A stretch of DNA of 47,703 bases from Desulfuromusa sp. (GCA_021647765.1 JAKIUD010000020.1:1-47703); one strand, 5' to 3'; counted from the first letter of the stretch, positions 24,484-34,196 are shown. Numbers and translations are program-made. The notes: generated by a model from the letters alone, not told the origin.

Positions 24484-26385
24484 TCAACCCGCGGTAGCCG
24501 TTTGATTATGGTATTGTATAACCTCTTTTACCTTCTTTATGATTCCGGCGGCATCAAGCCCTAATTCCGCACGCAATTCAGTCTGTGTTCCTTGACCAAT
24601 AAATTGATCTGGAATACCAATACGGATAACTGGAGTCAACAGGCCAACATCACTCAAAAGTTCTAGAACTGCTGTTCCAAACCCTCCCTGGAGTGAATTT
24701 TCCTCTGCAGTCATGACAAAAGGAGCCTTCTCTACGTGGGAGACTATTAAGTCACTATCAAGAGGCTTAATAAAACGTGCATCTATAACTGTAAGATCGA
24801 CCCCATGTGCAGAAAAATAAGTTGCCGCCAGCAAAGCCTGATTGACCATGTCCCCTACCGCGACAATCAAACCATCCGTCCCATCACGAAGGAGTTCTCC
24901 ACATCCGACTTCCAGTGGTTCAATTTTATCCGGCAGGGGCAAACCTAGACCATTACCACGGGGATAACGGTAAGCAAAAGGATCAGCAGATAAACTTGCT
25001 GTCTGCATAATTCGCTGCAGCTCAACTTCGTTTCGTGGTACAGCAAAAATCAAATTTGGGACATGGCGTAAAAAAGAGAGATCGAAAACACCATGATGAG
25101 TCGGCCCATCGGCTCCAACCAACCCACACCGATCCAGAGCAAATGTCACTGGCAGATTTTGCAGACAAACATCATGAATAAGTTGGTCATAGGCACGCTG
25201 CATAAAAGTAGAATAAATCGTTACAACTGGTCGCAGCCCTCGACACGCTAATCCAGCGGCAAAAGTGACTGCGTGCTGTTCAGCAATACCCACATCAAAA
25301 AATCGTTCCGGAAATTTTTCTGAGAAATTTTTCAGCCCGGTTCCTTCAGCCATGGCAGCAGTAATGGCAACCACCCGATCATCTGTGCGGGCAAGTTCAA
25401 TCAGGGTGTCCCCAAATACTTTGGTGTAAGAAACAGCACTCCCCGGCTTCCCCCCATTGATCTCTCCTGTCTCAGAGTTGAACGGCCCAACCCCATGAAA
25501 TTTAGGTGGATTATTCTCCGCTGGTGGATAACCTTTACCCTTCTTCGTCAGGACATGTAATAACACCGGCCCTTTAATTTGGGCAACATTGTGCAGTGTT
25601 TCTGTCAGTTCAGCAATATTATGTCCGTCAATGGGACCAAAATAATCAAACCCGAATCCCTCAAACAGCATCCCTGGCGTCATAAAGCTCTTCAGTGATT
25701 CCTCAGCACGTTTGGCAAGATTGACCAGATCACGACCAATCCCGGGAACATAGCCGAGCAAATGTTCTGTCTCTTTTTTAAACCGGATAAATGTTTCTGA
25801 GGTCATCTTTCGACTAAGGAAAGAGGAAAGCGCTCCAACATTAGGAGATATCGACATTTCATTATCATTCAAGATAACAATCAATCTTTGTTTCAAGTCT
25901 CCAGCATGATTTAAACCTTCAAACGCCATTCCAGCGGTCAGCGAACCATCCCCGATAACCGCAATAACTTTATCATTTTCAGCGCAGATATCTCTCCCCG
26001 CTGCCATCCCCAATGCTGCAGAGATCGAGGTGCTGGAATGGCCAACGCCAAAGCAATCATGTTCACTCTCTTTCCGCTTAGGGAATCCACTCAGGCCATC
26101 CAACTGACGCAAGGTATGAAACTGTTCCTGACGACCAGTCAATAACTTGTGCGCATAAGCTTGATGTCCAACGTCCCAGATAATATGGTCATTCGGAGAA
26201 TCAAAAACTCGATGGAGAGCAATTGTCAGTTCGACTACTCCGAGAGAGCTGCCTAAATGTCCACCGTTAGTGGAAACCGTTGCGACAATCTGCTCGCGTA
26301 ACTCTTTTGCAATTTGCAAAAGCTGTTTTTTTTCGAGTTTTTTTAGTTCATCTGGTGAATTTATTTGTGAAAGAAGCGTTTTCAT
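24484..26385 (-). CDS. dxs: 1-deoxy-D-xylulose-5-phosphate synthase
   Basis: A 633-residue thiamin-diphosphate enzyme that condenses pyruvate and glyceraldehyde 3-phosphate, the first step of the MEP isoprenoid pathway. The TPP/Mg motif is 'GDGSLTAGMAFEGLNHAG ... NDNEMS', with 'STNGGHLGSSLG' at the N-terminus and 'DRCGLVGADGPTHHG' in the pyrimidine-binding domain. The length is normal. AAGGAAG precedes the ATG. It is the last gene of the xseA-xseB-ispA-dxs group, 44 bp after ispA. Confidence 0.97.
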   Translation of the reverse strand: MKTLLSQINSPDELKKLEKKQLLQIAKELREQIVATVSTNGGHLGSSLGVVELTIALHRVFDSPNDHIIWDVGHQAYAHKLLTGRQEQFHTLRQLDGLSGFPKRKESEHDCFGVGHSSTSISAALGMAAGRDICAENDKVIAVIGDGSLTAGMAFEGLNHAGDLKQRLIVILNDNEMSISPNVGALSSFLSRKMTSETFIRFKKETEHLLGYVPGIGRDLVNLAKRAEESLKSFMTPGMLFEGFGFDYFGPIDGHNIAELTETLHNVAQIKGPVLLHVLTKKGKGYPPAENNPPKFHGVGPFNSETGEINGGKPGSAVSYTKVFGDTLIELARTDDRVVAITAAMAEGTGLKNFSEKFPERFFDVGIAEQHAVTFAAGLACRGLRPVVTIYSTFMQRAYDQLIHDVCLQNLPVTFALDRCGLVGADGPTHHGVFDLSFLRHVPNLIFAVPRNEVELQRIMQTASLSADPFAYRYPRGNGLGLPLPDKIEPLEVGCGELLRDGTDGLIVAVGDMVNQALLAATYFSAHGVDLTVIDARFIKPLDSDLIVSHVEKAPFVMTAEENSLQGGFGTAVLELLSDVGLLTPVIRIGIPDQFIGQGTQTELRAELGLDAAGIIKKVKEVIQYHNQTATAG

Positions 26386-26429
26386 TCATCTTCCTTGCGC
26401 TAAATATTTACTACAACATTGGTAAAACT

Positions 26430-27332
26430 TTAACTGGAACGGTGAACAATATAATTAGCTATTTCTCTTAGAGGGCGTGCTGATTCAGCAAATATATCCA
26501 ATACAGATAAGGCCAGCTCACGCAACTCATTCGCACGCTTTCGCGCTCCAGATAAACCAAGCAATGCGGGATAGGTTGCTTTTCCGCGTTGCTCATCACT
26601 GCCGACATCCTTCCCCAACTGAGACGGATCGGCCACAATATCAAGGATATCATCGGTGACCTGAAATGCGAGCCCGACGGCTTCACCGTAACGACAAAGA
26701 GCCCGACGCTGTTCGTCAGAGGCTCCCCCGAGCAGAGCACCAATTTCAATTGCAGCTAAAATTAAAGCTCCAGTTTTATGGGTATGAATATATTCCAAAG
26801 TTGGCAGATCAACTGGCTTTTTCTCCGCCTCCATATCGACTATCTGCCCCCCGACCATACCACGTGAACCAGCACTTTTCGCTAGAATATTAATCACTTC
26901 ACGGTAGCGGTCAAAAGGAAGATCACCCCAGAAATTTTTATTGGAGAGAAGAATAAAAGCTTCAGTTAATAGCCCATCGCCAGCTAAAATAGCTGTAGCC
27001 TCTCCATAAACTTTATGGTTGGTTGGATTTCCACGCCGCAAATCATCGTCATCCATCGCCGGAAGATCGTCATGAATCAATGAATAACTATGAATCATTT
27101 CAATCGCACAGGCCGCAGGAAGCACATTTTTTATCTCACCGCCAACAGTTTCACATGCCGCAAGCATGAGAACAGGCCGGATTCGTTTTCCACCGGCAAA
27201 GACAGAATAACGCATCGCAGCGTGTAAGCGGGTTGGAAGTATTTCAATCCCGGGGAGATAACGATCTAATGCTGAGTCAACTAGACGAATGCGCTCTTTC
27301 AGATAGGACTGTAGCTGCCAGCTATCATTCAT
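26430..27332 (-). CDS. ispA: Farnesyl (geranyl) diphosphate synthase
   Basis: A 300-residue short-chain isoprenyl diphosphate synthase. The first motif 'DDLPAMDDDD' carries the two-residue insertion of type-II bacterial FPP synthases; the second is 'VTDDILD'. It uses IPP and DMAPP/GPP, downstream of Dxs. The start is ATG 27332, overlapping the xseB stop by 8 bp (TGATGAATGA), which indicates translational coupling; the longer frame to 27398 lies within xseB. Confidence 0.93.
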   Translation of the reverse strand: MNDSWQLQSYLKERIRLVDSALDRYLPGIEILPTRLHAAMRYSVFAGGKRIRPVLMLAACETVGGEIKNVLPAACAIEMIHSYSLIHDDLPAMDDDDLRRGNPTNHKVYGEATAILAGDGLLTEAFILLSNKNFWGDLPFDRYREVINILAKSAGSRGMVGGQIVDMEAEKKPVDLPTLEYIHTHKTGALILAAIEIGALLGGASDEQRRALCRYGEAVGLAFQVTDDILDIVADPSQLGKDVGSDEQRGKATYPALLGLSGARKRANELRELALSVLDIFAESARPLREIANYIVHRSS

Positions 27333-27552
27333 CAGCAAAAGGCTCTCGCTGCAAAGTCCCGTCATCTTGCTGAAGAAGTTGCTCCACCTGTAATTCAACT
27401 TGAGTCAAAGACTTGCGACAATTTTCCGCCTGTTTGACCCCACCAGAAAAAACTTTTAACGCCTGATCCAATGTAAGGTCACCTGATTCCAACTGTTCAA
27501 CAGCCTCTTCAAGTTTTTGCAGTGATGCTTCAAAATTTATTTTTAGTGCCAT
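27325..27552 (-). CDS. xseB: Exodeoxyribonuclease VII small subunit
   Basis: A 75-residue helical subunit of the exonuclease VII complex that degrades single-stranded DNA. 'FEASLQKLEEAVEQLESGDLTLDQALKVF' style sequence is diagnostic (split here by family positions). It sits between xseA (79 bp upstream) and ispA (8-bp overlap), the classic order in proteobacteria. Confidence 0.93.
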   Translation of the reverse strand: MALKINFEASLQKLEEAVEQLESGDLTLDQALKVFSGGVKQAENCRKSLTQVELQVEQLLQQDDGTLQREPFADE

Positions 27553-27631
27553 AATTGATCCATTTCAGGGCTGATATAAGTCATGACCGATTATCGACAG
27601 CACTTGAGCACTCCGTCAAGTGCTTAAATAG

Positions 27632-28840
27632 CTATTTCTCACCTTTTTTGTCGATTTCTATAACAGTTGCTGCCACTTGCCCAGTAGCAAGTTCTATTTG
27701 CAATTGATCTCCCGCTCTCAACTGTTCTGAGGTGTGAACGACCACACCAGTTTTCAGCTGTTTAACAATTGCATAACCACGCGATAAGACAGCCAAAGGA
27801 GATAATGTTTGCAGTTGTCCCACCAGCAGTGCCAGTTGATGCTTTTGCTGTTCGACGAAACCAGTCATCCCCTGCTGCAAACGTAACCGTAATTGCTGTA
27901 AACGCAGTTGTTGTATTTGCACTAATTCGCCAGGGGCTTTCAATCTCTTTTCCAACCCATAGAGACAACTGGAAAATATCGACAGACGAGAACGCATCTG
28001 CGCAGCAAGACGCAGAGTCAACTGATCCAGATGACGTTCCAGCTCGAGCCTATTCTGCACAACCAGTTCAGCAGCAGCACTTGGGGTAGGAGCGCGCAAA
28101 TCAGCAACCAGATCAGCAATAGAAAAGTCAGTTTCATGTCCAACAGCTGAAATAACAGGGATTTTTGAAGCAGCAATCGCTCTGGCAACAATTTCTTCGT
28201 TGAACGCCCACAGGTCTTCACGTGATCCTCCCCCCCGCCCGACAATAAGAACATCAAGTTCAGGTTCTTTATTCAAAGCCGCGATGGCAGCTGCGATTTC
28301 CCCGGCAGCCCCTTCACCCTGCACCCGAACTGAGTGCAACAAAACCCGTAATCCGGCAGAACGTCGTTGCAACACATTCAGAATATCCTGGATAGCTGCC
28401 CCGGAGGCAGAAGTGACAACACCAATTGTTTGAGGAAAGGGGGGGAGTGCTTTTTTCAACTCCTCGGCAAACAGCCCCTCTTTCTCCAATTTTTCCTTCA
28501 ACTGATCATAGGCTAACTGCAGGGCGCCAACACCTTCCGGTTCAATTCCCTCAACGATCAGCTGCAAATCACCCCGTTGAGGATAGATAGAAACCCGCCC
28601 ACGGCAGACAACTGCCAATCCATCAGTAGGTTTAAAACGGAGAGCCCTGACATGACTGCGAAACATGGCACATTTGAGCTGCGATTTTTTATCTTTCAGG
28701 GTGAAATAATAATGGCCGGATGGGGGCTGTGAAACATTGCTTAATTCGCCCTGAACCAACACCTCAACAAAGTTATCCTCAACCAGCTCCTGCAACAATT
28801 GAACTAAGGTTGAGACTGAAATAGCAGTTGATCTATCCAT
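27632..28840 (-). CDS. xseA: Exodeoxyribonuclease VII large subunit
   Basis: A 402-residue catalytic subunit with an N-terminal OB-fold ('VEVLVQGELSNVSQPPSGHYYFTLKD' region) and a central catalytic part with 'GVVTSASGAAIQDIL', 'IVGRGGGSREDLWAFN' and 'GHETDFSIADLVADLRAPTPSAAAEL', followed by a coiled-coil that binds XseB. The start is set at ATG 28840, which fits the family N-terminus; GAGG lies 12 nt upstream. An ATG at 28861 is an alternative. Confidence 0.95.
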   Translation of the reverse strand: MDRSTAISVSTLVQLLQELVEDNFVEVLVQGELSNVSQPPSGHYYFTLKDKKSQLKCAMFRSHVRALRFKPTDGLAVVCRGRVSIYPQRGDLQLIVEGIEPEGVGALQLAYDQLKEKLEKEGLFAEELKKALPPFPQTIGVVTSASGAAIQDILNVLQRRSAGLRVLLHSVRVQGEGAAGEIAAAIAALNKEPELDVLIVGRGGGSREDLWAFNEEIVARAIAASKIPVISAVGHETDFSIADLVADLRAPTPSAAAELVVQNRLELERHLDQLTLRLAAQMRSRLSIFSSCLYGLEKRLKAPGELVQIQQLRLQQLRLRLQQGMTGFVEQQKHQLALLVGQLQTLSPLAVLSRGYAIVKQLKTGVVVHTSEQLRAGDQLQIELATGQVAATVIEIDKKGEK

Positions 28841-28878
28841 GATCGACAAATACCTCGTCATCCACTAAAGATTGATGG

Positions 28879-28964
28879 CTAAACCATCCTATTTTTTTGC
28901 GAGACCAGCAAGATTGAATACCCATTATAACTGATGGTTTCGCAAAAAGTCATGGGATGGTTAG
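28879..28964. repeat. Long inverted repeat in the xseA / ATPase intergenic region
   Basis: Left arm 28879-28907 and right arm 28935-28964 pair over ~28 positions with a few mismatches and small gaps (outer CTAAACCATCC with GGATGGTTAG; inner TTTTTGCGAGACCA with TGGTTTCGCAAAAA). The loop is 27 nt. It resembles the palindromic elements that are dispersed in intergenic gaps of proteobacteria. Confidence 0.75.
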
Positions 28965-28975
28965 TTCAATCGAGA

Positions 28976-29004
28976 TTGACAGCATGAAAAGAATCCCCTA
29001 TAAA
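28976..29004 (+). promoter_or_regulatory. Sigma-70 promoter of the ParA/MinD-like gene
   Basis: TTGACA (28976-28981), 17-bp spacer, TATAAA (28999-29004), 38 bp upstream of the ATG. It begins 12 bp after the inverted repeat. Confidence 0.75.
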
Positions 29005-29041
29005 TAGTTAAATTTTTTCAATATTTTCAATTGAGGGACTC

Positions 29042-30439
29042 ATGGCACGTTCATACATTATTGTCATTGCCAGTGAAAAAGGTGGTGTTGGCAAAACGAC
29101 CCTGGCAACTAATCTGGCCATTTACTTAAAAGGTTTAGCCGAAGACCTTCCAGTCACCTTGTTCAGCTTTGATAATCATTTTACCGTTGATCAAATGTTT
29201 TGTTTGAGCAAAACCGTCAATTCGCAGCATGTCGGCCAACTCTTTACCGGAAGTAACCCTACCGACCTTCTCTGTGACGGTCAGTACGGGGTTAATTTTA
29301 TTCAGTCAAGTCGCACTCTGTCTGAATATCAGCAGCAAATAAAAGATGTGAAACAGCTTGCCCAGATCATCGGCAAGTCGCAATTACAAGGATTAGTCAT
29401 TATCGATACCAGCCCAACACTCGATATCTATACCCGTAACGCACTCTATGCTGCGGATCGCATTATTGTCCCGATAAAAGATGCCCCATCCCTGGAAAAC
29501 TGTCGCAATCTGGCCGATTTCCTCGTACAGCATAAACGCTCGAAAACTGCATTAAAACTGCTTCCCTGCTTGATTGATACCCGCATCCATTTTGACGGTC
29601 CGTTCCGCAATTCATATCAGCTTCTGAAGGCCTACGCGATTAATCGGGGCTATCGTTGTTTTGAGGGATTTATCGCAAAAAGCCCTAAGGTAGAATCGTT
29701 GAGCACCAATCCAGAAGGGAAAATCTATCCAGTTATCACCCATGGCCGCAATACCGATGTTCATATCCAATTAACCCATCTTGCACGCCAAGTTTACCTC
29801 GATTATCTGGAATATGGTCCGGTCAGACTGAGTGAAGTTGCCAATGACCTCTTTGATCAGAAGGAACATACTCTGCAGGAATACAAATCACGGGTCAACA
29901 ATCTGCAGCCAACCTGTCTCTGTTGCAATACTCCTATCCCGGAAAATGGGGTCTGGTCCAATGCCTATTTCCTGGAAAATGAAACCGGCAGTTTTAGCGG
30001 ATTTATTGAAGAAGATTGCTTTCTAGAACTGTTACTTCAGGATTGTTACCCGGAACTGAAGGGCAAAGAGCAACAGAAACTATTGCAAGAGATTCTGATC
30101 GGATCAACCGGAAAAACTTTTCTGCTATTGCAAAAATCCCAAATTAGCAGTGAGCAAGCCAAGATTGACCTCTTTAGACTGGATCGGCAAGGGGAAAAAA
30201 TCTCCGGCCGCACCATCGTGTTAAAGAAAAGGGGACGTTTCCAGCTCAAAGGAAAAGGCAGTTTATTGCAGTTGTTTAACAGCGCCACAAGCAAGCAAAC
30301 AGAACAATTTCAACAATTATTGGTTCGGCAGGTCGATACAAATCCCCTTGATCTACTGAGGCACCACGACTATCTGGAGTGGAAAACCGTATTTAATCGA
30401 ATTCAGGTTGATCAGAAGCTGGACACAGAAGTCGAATAA
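29042..30439 (+). CDS. ParA/MinD-type ATPase with unusual C-terminal extension
   Basis: A 465-residue protein. Residues 1-~270 are a SIMIBI ATPase with deviant Walker A KGGVGKTT at 13-20 and 'VIIDTSP' as Walker B. ParA/MinD proteins position DNA or machinery using ATP-dependent dimers. The remaining ~190 residues are not part of the standard fold; they begin with a Cys cluster 'CLCCNTP' at ~292 and contain two more Cys in the next 45 residues, so a metal site is possible. No parB, minC/E or chemotaxis gene is adjacent. GAGGGA lies upstream of the ATG. It converges on the YibQ-like gene with a 9-bp gap. Confidence 0.8.
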   Translation: MARSYIIVIASEKGGVGKTTLATNLAIYLKGLAEDLPVTLFSFDNHFTVDQMFCLSKTVNSQHVGQLFTGSNPTDLLCDGQYGVNFIQSSRTLSEYQQQIKDVKQLAQIIGKSQLQGLVIIDTSPTLDIYTRNALYAADRIIVPIKDAPSLENCRNLADFLVQHKRSKTALKLLPCLIDTRIHFDGPFRNSYQLLKAYAINRGYRCFEGFIAKSPKVESLSTNPEGKIYPVITHGRNTDVHIQLTHLARQVYLDYLEYGPVRLSEVANDLFDQKEHTLQEYKSRVNNLQPTCLCCNTPIPENGVWSNAYFLENETGSFSGFIEEDCFLELLLQDCYPELKGKEQQKLLQEILIGSTGKTFLLLQKSQISSEQAKIDLFRLDRQGEKISGRTIVLKKRGRFQLKGKGSLLQLFNSATSKQTEQFQQLLVRQVDTNPLDLLRHHDYLEWKTVFNRIQVDQKLDTEVE

Positions 30440-30448
30440 TCATATCGA

Positions 30449-31642
30449 TCAATAAACGTGTACCAACTTTGAGGCAGAAACAAAATCAACTGGCTGTTGT
30501 TCCAACCAACGCTGCTCCAACCGGAAGGCCTCCAACGTTGCAGCGTGAGGATGGCAGATCGCAATAACTTCCTGATTTTCCCCAGCGAGATTAACCATCT
30601 TGCGAATCTGCCGACGGATATAAGAGATATCGTCCTGATTATCCAGAAAAATATTTCTTGTTGCTGTTTTCAGCCCCATTTTACGGGCTTCAGAAAACGC
30701 AACTGAATCACCAATAGTTCGACTGTCAATAAAGAAAAGTTCATGTTTTTTTAACTCATTCAACACGATCCGCATCCCTTCAGACTCTTCGGTATAACGC
30801 GACCCCATGTGATTATTACCCCCGACAGCACCTGGTACCGCAGCCATATAAGATTGAACCAACTGGCGGGTTTTAGTTTTGGACTGGCCCAGCAACAACG
30901 CATTTGCCCCTGGATTCGTACGCGGATAACTACGCGGCTGCATCGGCATATGGATCATATATTCACGTCCCTTCTCCTGCAGCAAAGAAGTTGATGACAA
31001 AGCCTTACCTGTGCCGGGTAAAATTGAAGGAGTAATGATGATATCCAATTGCAGTAGTTCACGCAATGGACCGAGCGATGTCCCCATGTCGTCCATAATA
31101 ACAGCGATTTTACCCTGTCTGGATTGTACCACTGCAGGAACTTGATATCTAAGCTCCAGGCGTAAATCACCCTGCCAGAAAAAATGGATAATCCCATTAT
31201 TTCGGCTGACTTTAAGTTGTGCCGGCGTCTCTGTCTGCTCGATATGGGCTACCAGTTCAGCCAGAAACGGTGCCGAAGGAAAATCTCCAAAAATTTTTCT
31301 GACTTGTACATTTCGTTGATCTGGCAGCCTGCGCCACCCCATAGAATTTGGACCATTAACCAGCTGATTATCTATCAAATCAAGAATATCGGTATAACTA
31401 TAATTTTTTTTCGTATGAATCTCACCTGCAGGCTCTTCATAAACCAGTTTTTCATAGCTTTGGATGGAAACATTTTCAGGAAGTAAGCTCGTCCGCAGCT
31501 TAACCAATGCAACCAGGCAAATGGCCACAAAACCCAACAAAAAAACTGTCGCCAGAAGAATCCGCATATTCTGGCTTAAATGCCGTTTTTTTACAGTTTT
31601 CCGTTGTGCTTTTTTATTTGGTTTCTTTTTTTTAGTTGGCAT
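30449..31642 (-). CDS. Divergent polysaccharide deacetylase (YibQ-like), membrane-anchored
   Basis: A 397-residue protein with a very basic N-terminus (KKKKPNKKAQRKTVKKR), a single membrane segment (~28-50) and a C-terminal divergent polysaccharide deacetylase domain (~175-390): 'KIAVIMDDMG', 'YMIHMPMQPRSYP', 'NNHMGSRYT', 'FFIDSRT' and 'CHPHAAT'. E. coli yibQ is next to envC, and here the gene is also in an envC/ctpA operon. A role in envelope or peptidoglycan/glycan remodelling is likely; the substrate is unknown. Confidence 0.85.
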   Translation of the reverse strand: MPTKKKKPNKKAQRKTVKKRHLSQNMRILLATVFLLGFVAICLVALVKLRTSLLPENVSIQSYEKLVYEEPAGEIHTKKNYSYTDILDLIDNQLVNGPNSMGWRRLPDQRNVQVRKIFGDFPSAPFLAELVAHIEQTETPAQLKVSRNNGIIHFFWQGDLRLELRYQVPAVVQSRQGKIAVIMDDMGTSLGPLRELLQLDIIITPSILPGTGKALSSTSLLQEKGREYMIHMPMQPRSYPRTNPGANALLLGQSKTKTRQLVQSYMAAVPGAVGGNNHMGSRYTEESEGMRIVLNELKKHELFFIDSRTIGDSVAFSEARKMGLKTATRNIFLDNQDDISYIRRQIRKMVNLAGENQEVIAICHPHAATLEAFRLEQRWLEQQPVDFVSASKLVHVY

Positions 31643-31686
31643 TTATTGCTCTATCTTTCAATCACATAATAAATTGGTGACATTAT

Positions 31687-32991
31687 TCAGGCGGCTTGGT
31701 TCTCTCCCTTAAACAAGGAAATCGCCTTAAGTAAATCAAGTGCGCGCAACAGTTGGATATCTCCTTGTTCAGCGCGAGTTAATCCCTGCAATTTACCTCG
31801 TTTCGATACTGCTGATTTTTTTGTAGGAGATTGAAAATGATTTACCAAATCCTGCTCACGTAGTGGTGTTTCCGTTTTTTTCTGTGGGACAGCATCTGTC
31901 TGAACGACGACAATATCCGGACTAATCCCACGAGCCTGAATTGATCGACCAGAAGGGGTGAAGTAACGTGCTGTTGTTAACCGCAAACCGGAATGATCAT
32001 CCAGAGGAATGACTGTTTGCACCGACCCCTTACCAAAACTCTGCTCACCAAGAATAATGGCACGCTGATGATCCTGAAGTGCACCAGCAACGATTTCAGC
32101 TGCGCTGGCGCTGCCACCATTAATCAAGACAATAAGGGGATAATCTGGTTCAGTACCAACAGATTGAGCTGAGAAAGACAATTGTGCTTCAGCCTCGCGA
32201 CCCTCGGTATAAACAATCAGCCCTTCTCTGAGAAAAAGATCAGACACCGCAACGGCTTGATCCAATAATCCACCGGGATTATTCCGTAAATCAAGGATCA
32301 TGCCGTGTAATTGGTCACCATTATCATGGCGCAACAACTGCAAGTGTTCTTTTAGATCATGTCCGGTTCGATCTTGAAATTGTGAAACTCGAACATAACC
32401 AAAATGGCCTTGAAGAAATTTACTTTTAACGCTCTGAATGTGGATAATATCGCGAATAATAGTTAAATCCCGTAATTTAGCCTCATCAGCACGCTGGATA
32501 CTGATCGTAATTGCTTCCCCTTTGGAACCTCGCAGCATCCGCACCGCTTCCATAAAATCAATATCGCGAGTCGGTTTACCATCAATTTTAACAATTTTAT
32601 CCCCAGGTTTAACCCCGGCAGCATAAGCGGGACTATCTTCAATCGGTGAGACAACAATCAACTCACCTGCTTTGACAGTAATTTCTATCCCCAAACCGCC
32701 GAATTCACCGTGGGTATCCGCTTGCATCTCTTTATACATTTCTGGTGTCAAAAAACTACTGTGGGGATCCAGGGTACTCAACATGCCACGAATTGCCCCA
32801 TAAATCAGTGTATCCATATCAACATTTTCTACATAACTGCTACGTATCAAAGAAAGAACATCGGTAAAAATTTCAAGGTTTTTATAATCATCTTCTTCAC
32901 CGGCAAAGAGATCCCCACTGAAAAAGGTCGAAACAAGACAAAAAACCAGTAAGACGCTACCACCCAGAATGAATTGTTTAATTTTCAACAT
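31687..32991 (-). CDS. ctpA: C-terminal processing protease (S41 family)
   Basis: A 434-residue exported protease with signal peptide/anchor (~8-30), a PDZ domain (~85-165, 'GLGIEI', 'AYAAGVKPGDKIVKIDG') and the S41 catalytic domain. The nucleophile Ser is in 'GSASAAEIVAGAL' and the catalytic Lys in 'FGKGSVQT'. It cuts C-terminal tails of periplasmic proteins and often tunes peptidoglycan hydrolases, which agrees with its place directly after the EnvC-type gene. Confidence 0.95.
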   Translation of the reverse strand: MLKIKQFILGGSVLLVFCLVSTFFSGDLFAGEEDDYKNLEIFTDVLSLIRSSYVENVDMDTLIYGAIRGMLSTLDPHSSFLTPEMYKEMQADTHGEFGGLGIEITVKAGELIVVSPIEDSPAYAAGVKPGDKIVKIDGKPTRDIDFMEAVRMLRGSKGEAITISIQRADEAKLRDLTIIRDIIHIQSVKSKFLQGHFGYVRVSQFQDRTGHDLKEHLQLLRHDNGDQLHGMILDLRNNPGGLLDQAVAVSDLFLREGLIVYTEGREAEAQLSFSAQSVGTEPDYPLIVLINGGSASAAEIVAGALQDHQRAIILGEQSFGKGSVQTVIPLDDHSGLRLTTARYFTPSGRSIQARGISPDIVVVQTDAVPQKKTETPLREQDLVNHFQSPTKKSAVSKRGKLQGLTRAEQGDIQLLRALDLLKAISLFKGENQAA

Positions 32992-33049
32992 AAAAACCTC
33001 TCAAGACATGTTCCCTTCAACAAAAAGGACAAGCCACTCAATGAAAATC

Positions 33050-34195
33050 TTACCGGCGCTTCAACCAGGATAATGGATTAACGGGAGAGCCGTTTGAACG
33101 AATCTCAAAATAGATACTGTCACGTCCGGACAAACCACTATATCCGAGCAAGTCTCCAGCAGAGACATCACTCCCTACCTTTTTCTGCATACGATCAGTC
33201 TGTGCATAAAGGGTGTGATAACCACCGGGATGACTGAGAATAAGCAGGTTTCCGTAACCTTTAAAGTAATCGGCGTAGACAACTTTCCCAGCAGCGACGG
33301 CACGAATGGGGCTACCTGGTGGGGTCGCTATCTCCACCCCATTACTTTCATAATAGGTTCCCAGCTTGTTATCCTTCTGTTGACCAAAGCCAATAATCAC
33401 TCGACCGTTCACCGGCCAACCAAGTTTTCCCCGCCCCACAGCAAAAGCACCAGCAACCGGTTCAGTGACAGAAACTTTCTCTCGCTCCAGCCTGGCAATC
33501 AAAGCTTTAAGCCTGATGGCATTTTCCTTTAGCTGAACAAGCTCACGGGAAAGTTTCTTTTTATCGGTTCGCGCCTTTTTCAACAGGCGTACCTGCAATC
33601 GCTGACCTTTATCTGAAATTTGTCGTTGTTGCTGCTGCGTCGCAAGTAACTTGGTTTCCTGCTCCTCAAGAACTTCCAATTCAAGCAACTGTTGTTTCTG
33701 AGCCTGGATAGCTTGTCGGTATTCCAGCAGCAACTCTTTATCATACTGAAGGACTTTGGTTAAATAATGGTACTGTTGAACCATCTCCGTTGGTGAATCT
33801 GCTGAAAAAAGCAATTTGAGTGGTCCGGTTTCCCCCTCCTTATAAAGGGCAACAAGGCGTTTTTCCAAACGTGCACCAACCTTTTTTACCTCTCGTCGAC
33901 TCTCATTCACAGATTTTCGTTGCTGGTTAATCTTTTCCCCTAACGTTTTAAGTGTTTTTCTGGACTTTTCAATCCGTTGATTGATCTGCTCAAGTGTTTT
34001 TTTTATCAGCACCAGTTCCCGACTAATATTCAATTCAGTGCGCTGTTTATTCTGCAGATCATTTTCAACTCTGTTAATTCTAGATTTAATTTTTTCTAAT
34101 TGTGAGCGATTGCTGGTTAAATTCGCAAAACATGGATCAGAAAATAACAATAGCAACAGCCCGCAAAGGGCAAGAGGTACAATTTTGATCATCAT
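33050..34195 (-). CDS. envC: EnvC-type murein hydrolase activator (coiled coil + degenerate LytM)
   Basis: A 381-residue exported protein: signal peptide (~1-24), long coiled coil (~25-230) and a C-terminal M23/LytM domain. Zn-ligand positions are changed: the usual H-x3-D is replaced by N-G-V-E, and Y-A-H is Y-A-Q ('HTLYAQ'). The domain is thus probably non-catalytic, as in E. coli EnvC, which activates amidases under FtsEX control. The start at ATG 34195 begins a proper signal peptide 1 nt after the ftsX stop; the longer frame to 34267 lies within ftsX. The tight ftsE-ftsX-envC order supports the functional link. Confidence 0.88.
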   Translation of the reverse strand: MMIKIVPLALCGLLLLLFSDPCFANLTSNRSQLEKIKSRINRVENDLQNKQRTELNISRELVLIKKTLEQINQRIEKSRKTLKTLGEKINQQRKSVNESRREVKKVGARLEKRLVALYKEGETGPLKLLFSADSPTEMVQQYHYLTKVLQYDKELLLEYRQAIQAQKQQLLELEVLEEQETKLLATQQQQRQISDKGQRLQVRLLKKARTDKKKLSRELVQLKENAIRLKALIARLEREKVSVTEPVAGAFAVGRGKLGWPVNGRVIIGFGQQKDNKLGTYYESNGVEIATPPGSPIRAVAAGKVVYADYFKGYGNLLILSHPGGYHTLYAQTDRMQKKVGSDVSAGDLLGYSGLSGRDSIYFEIRSNGSPVNPLSWLKRR

Positions 34196-34196
34196 T

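Noticed and set aside
33050..34195. Active M23 endopeptidase
   Set aside because: Zn-binding positions are replaced (N-G-V-E and Y-A-Q), and the ftsEX context favours a non-catalytic activator.
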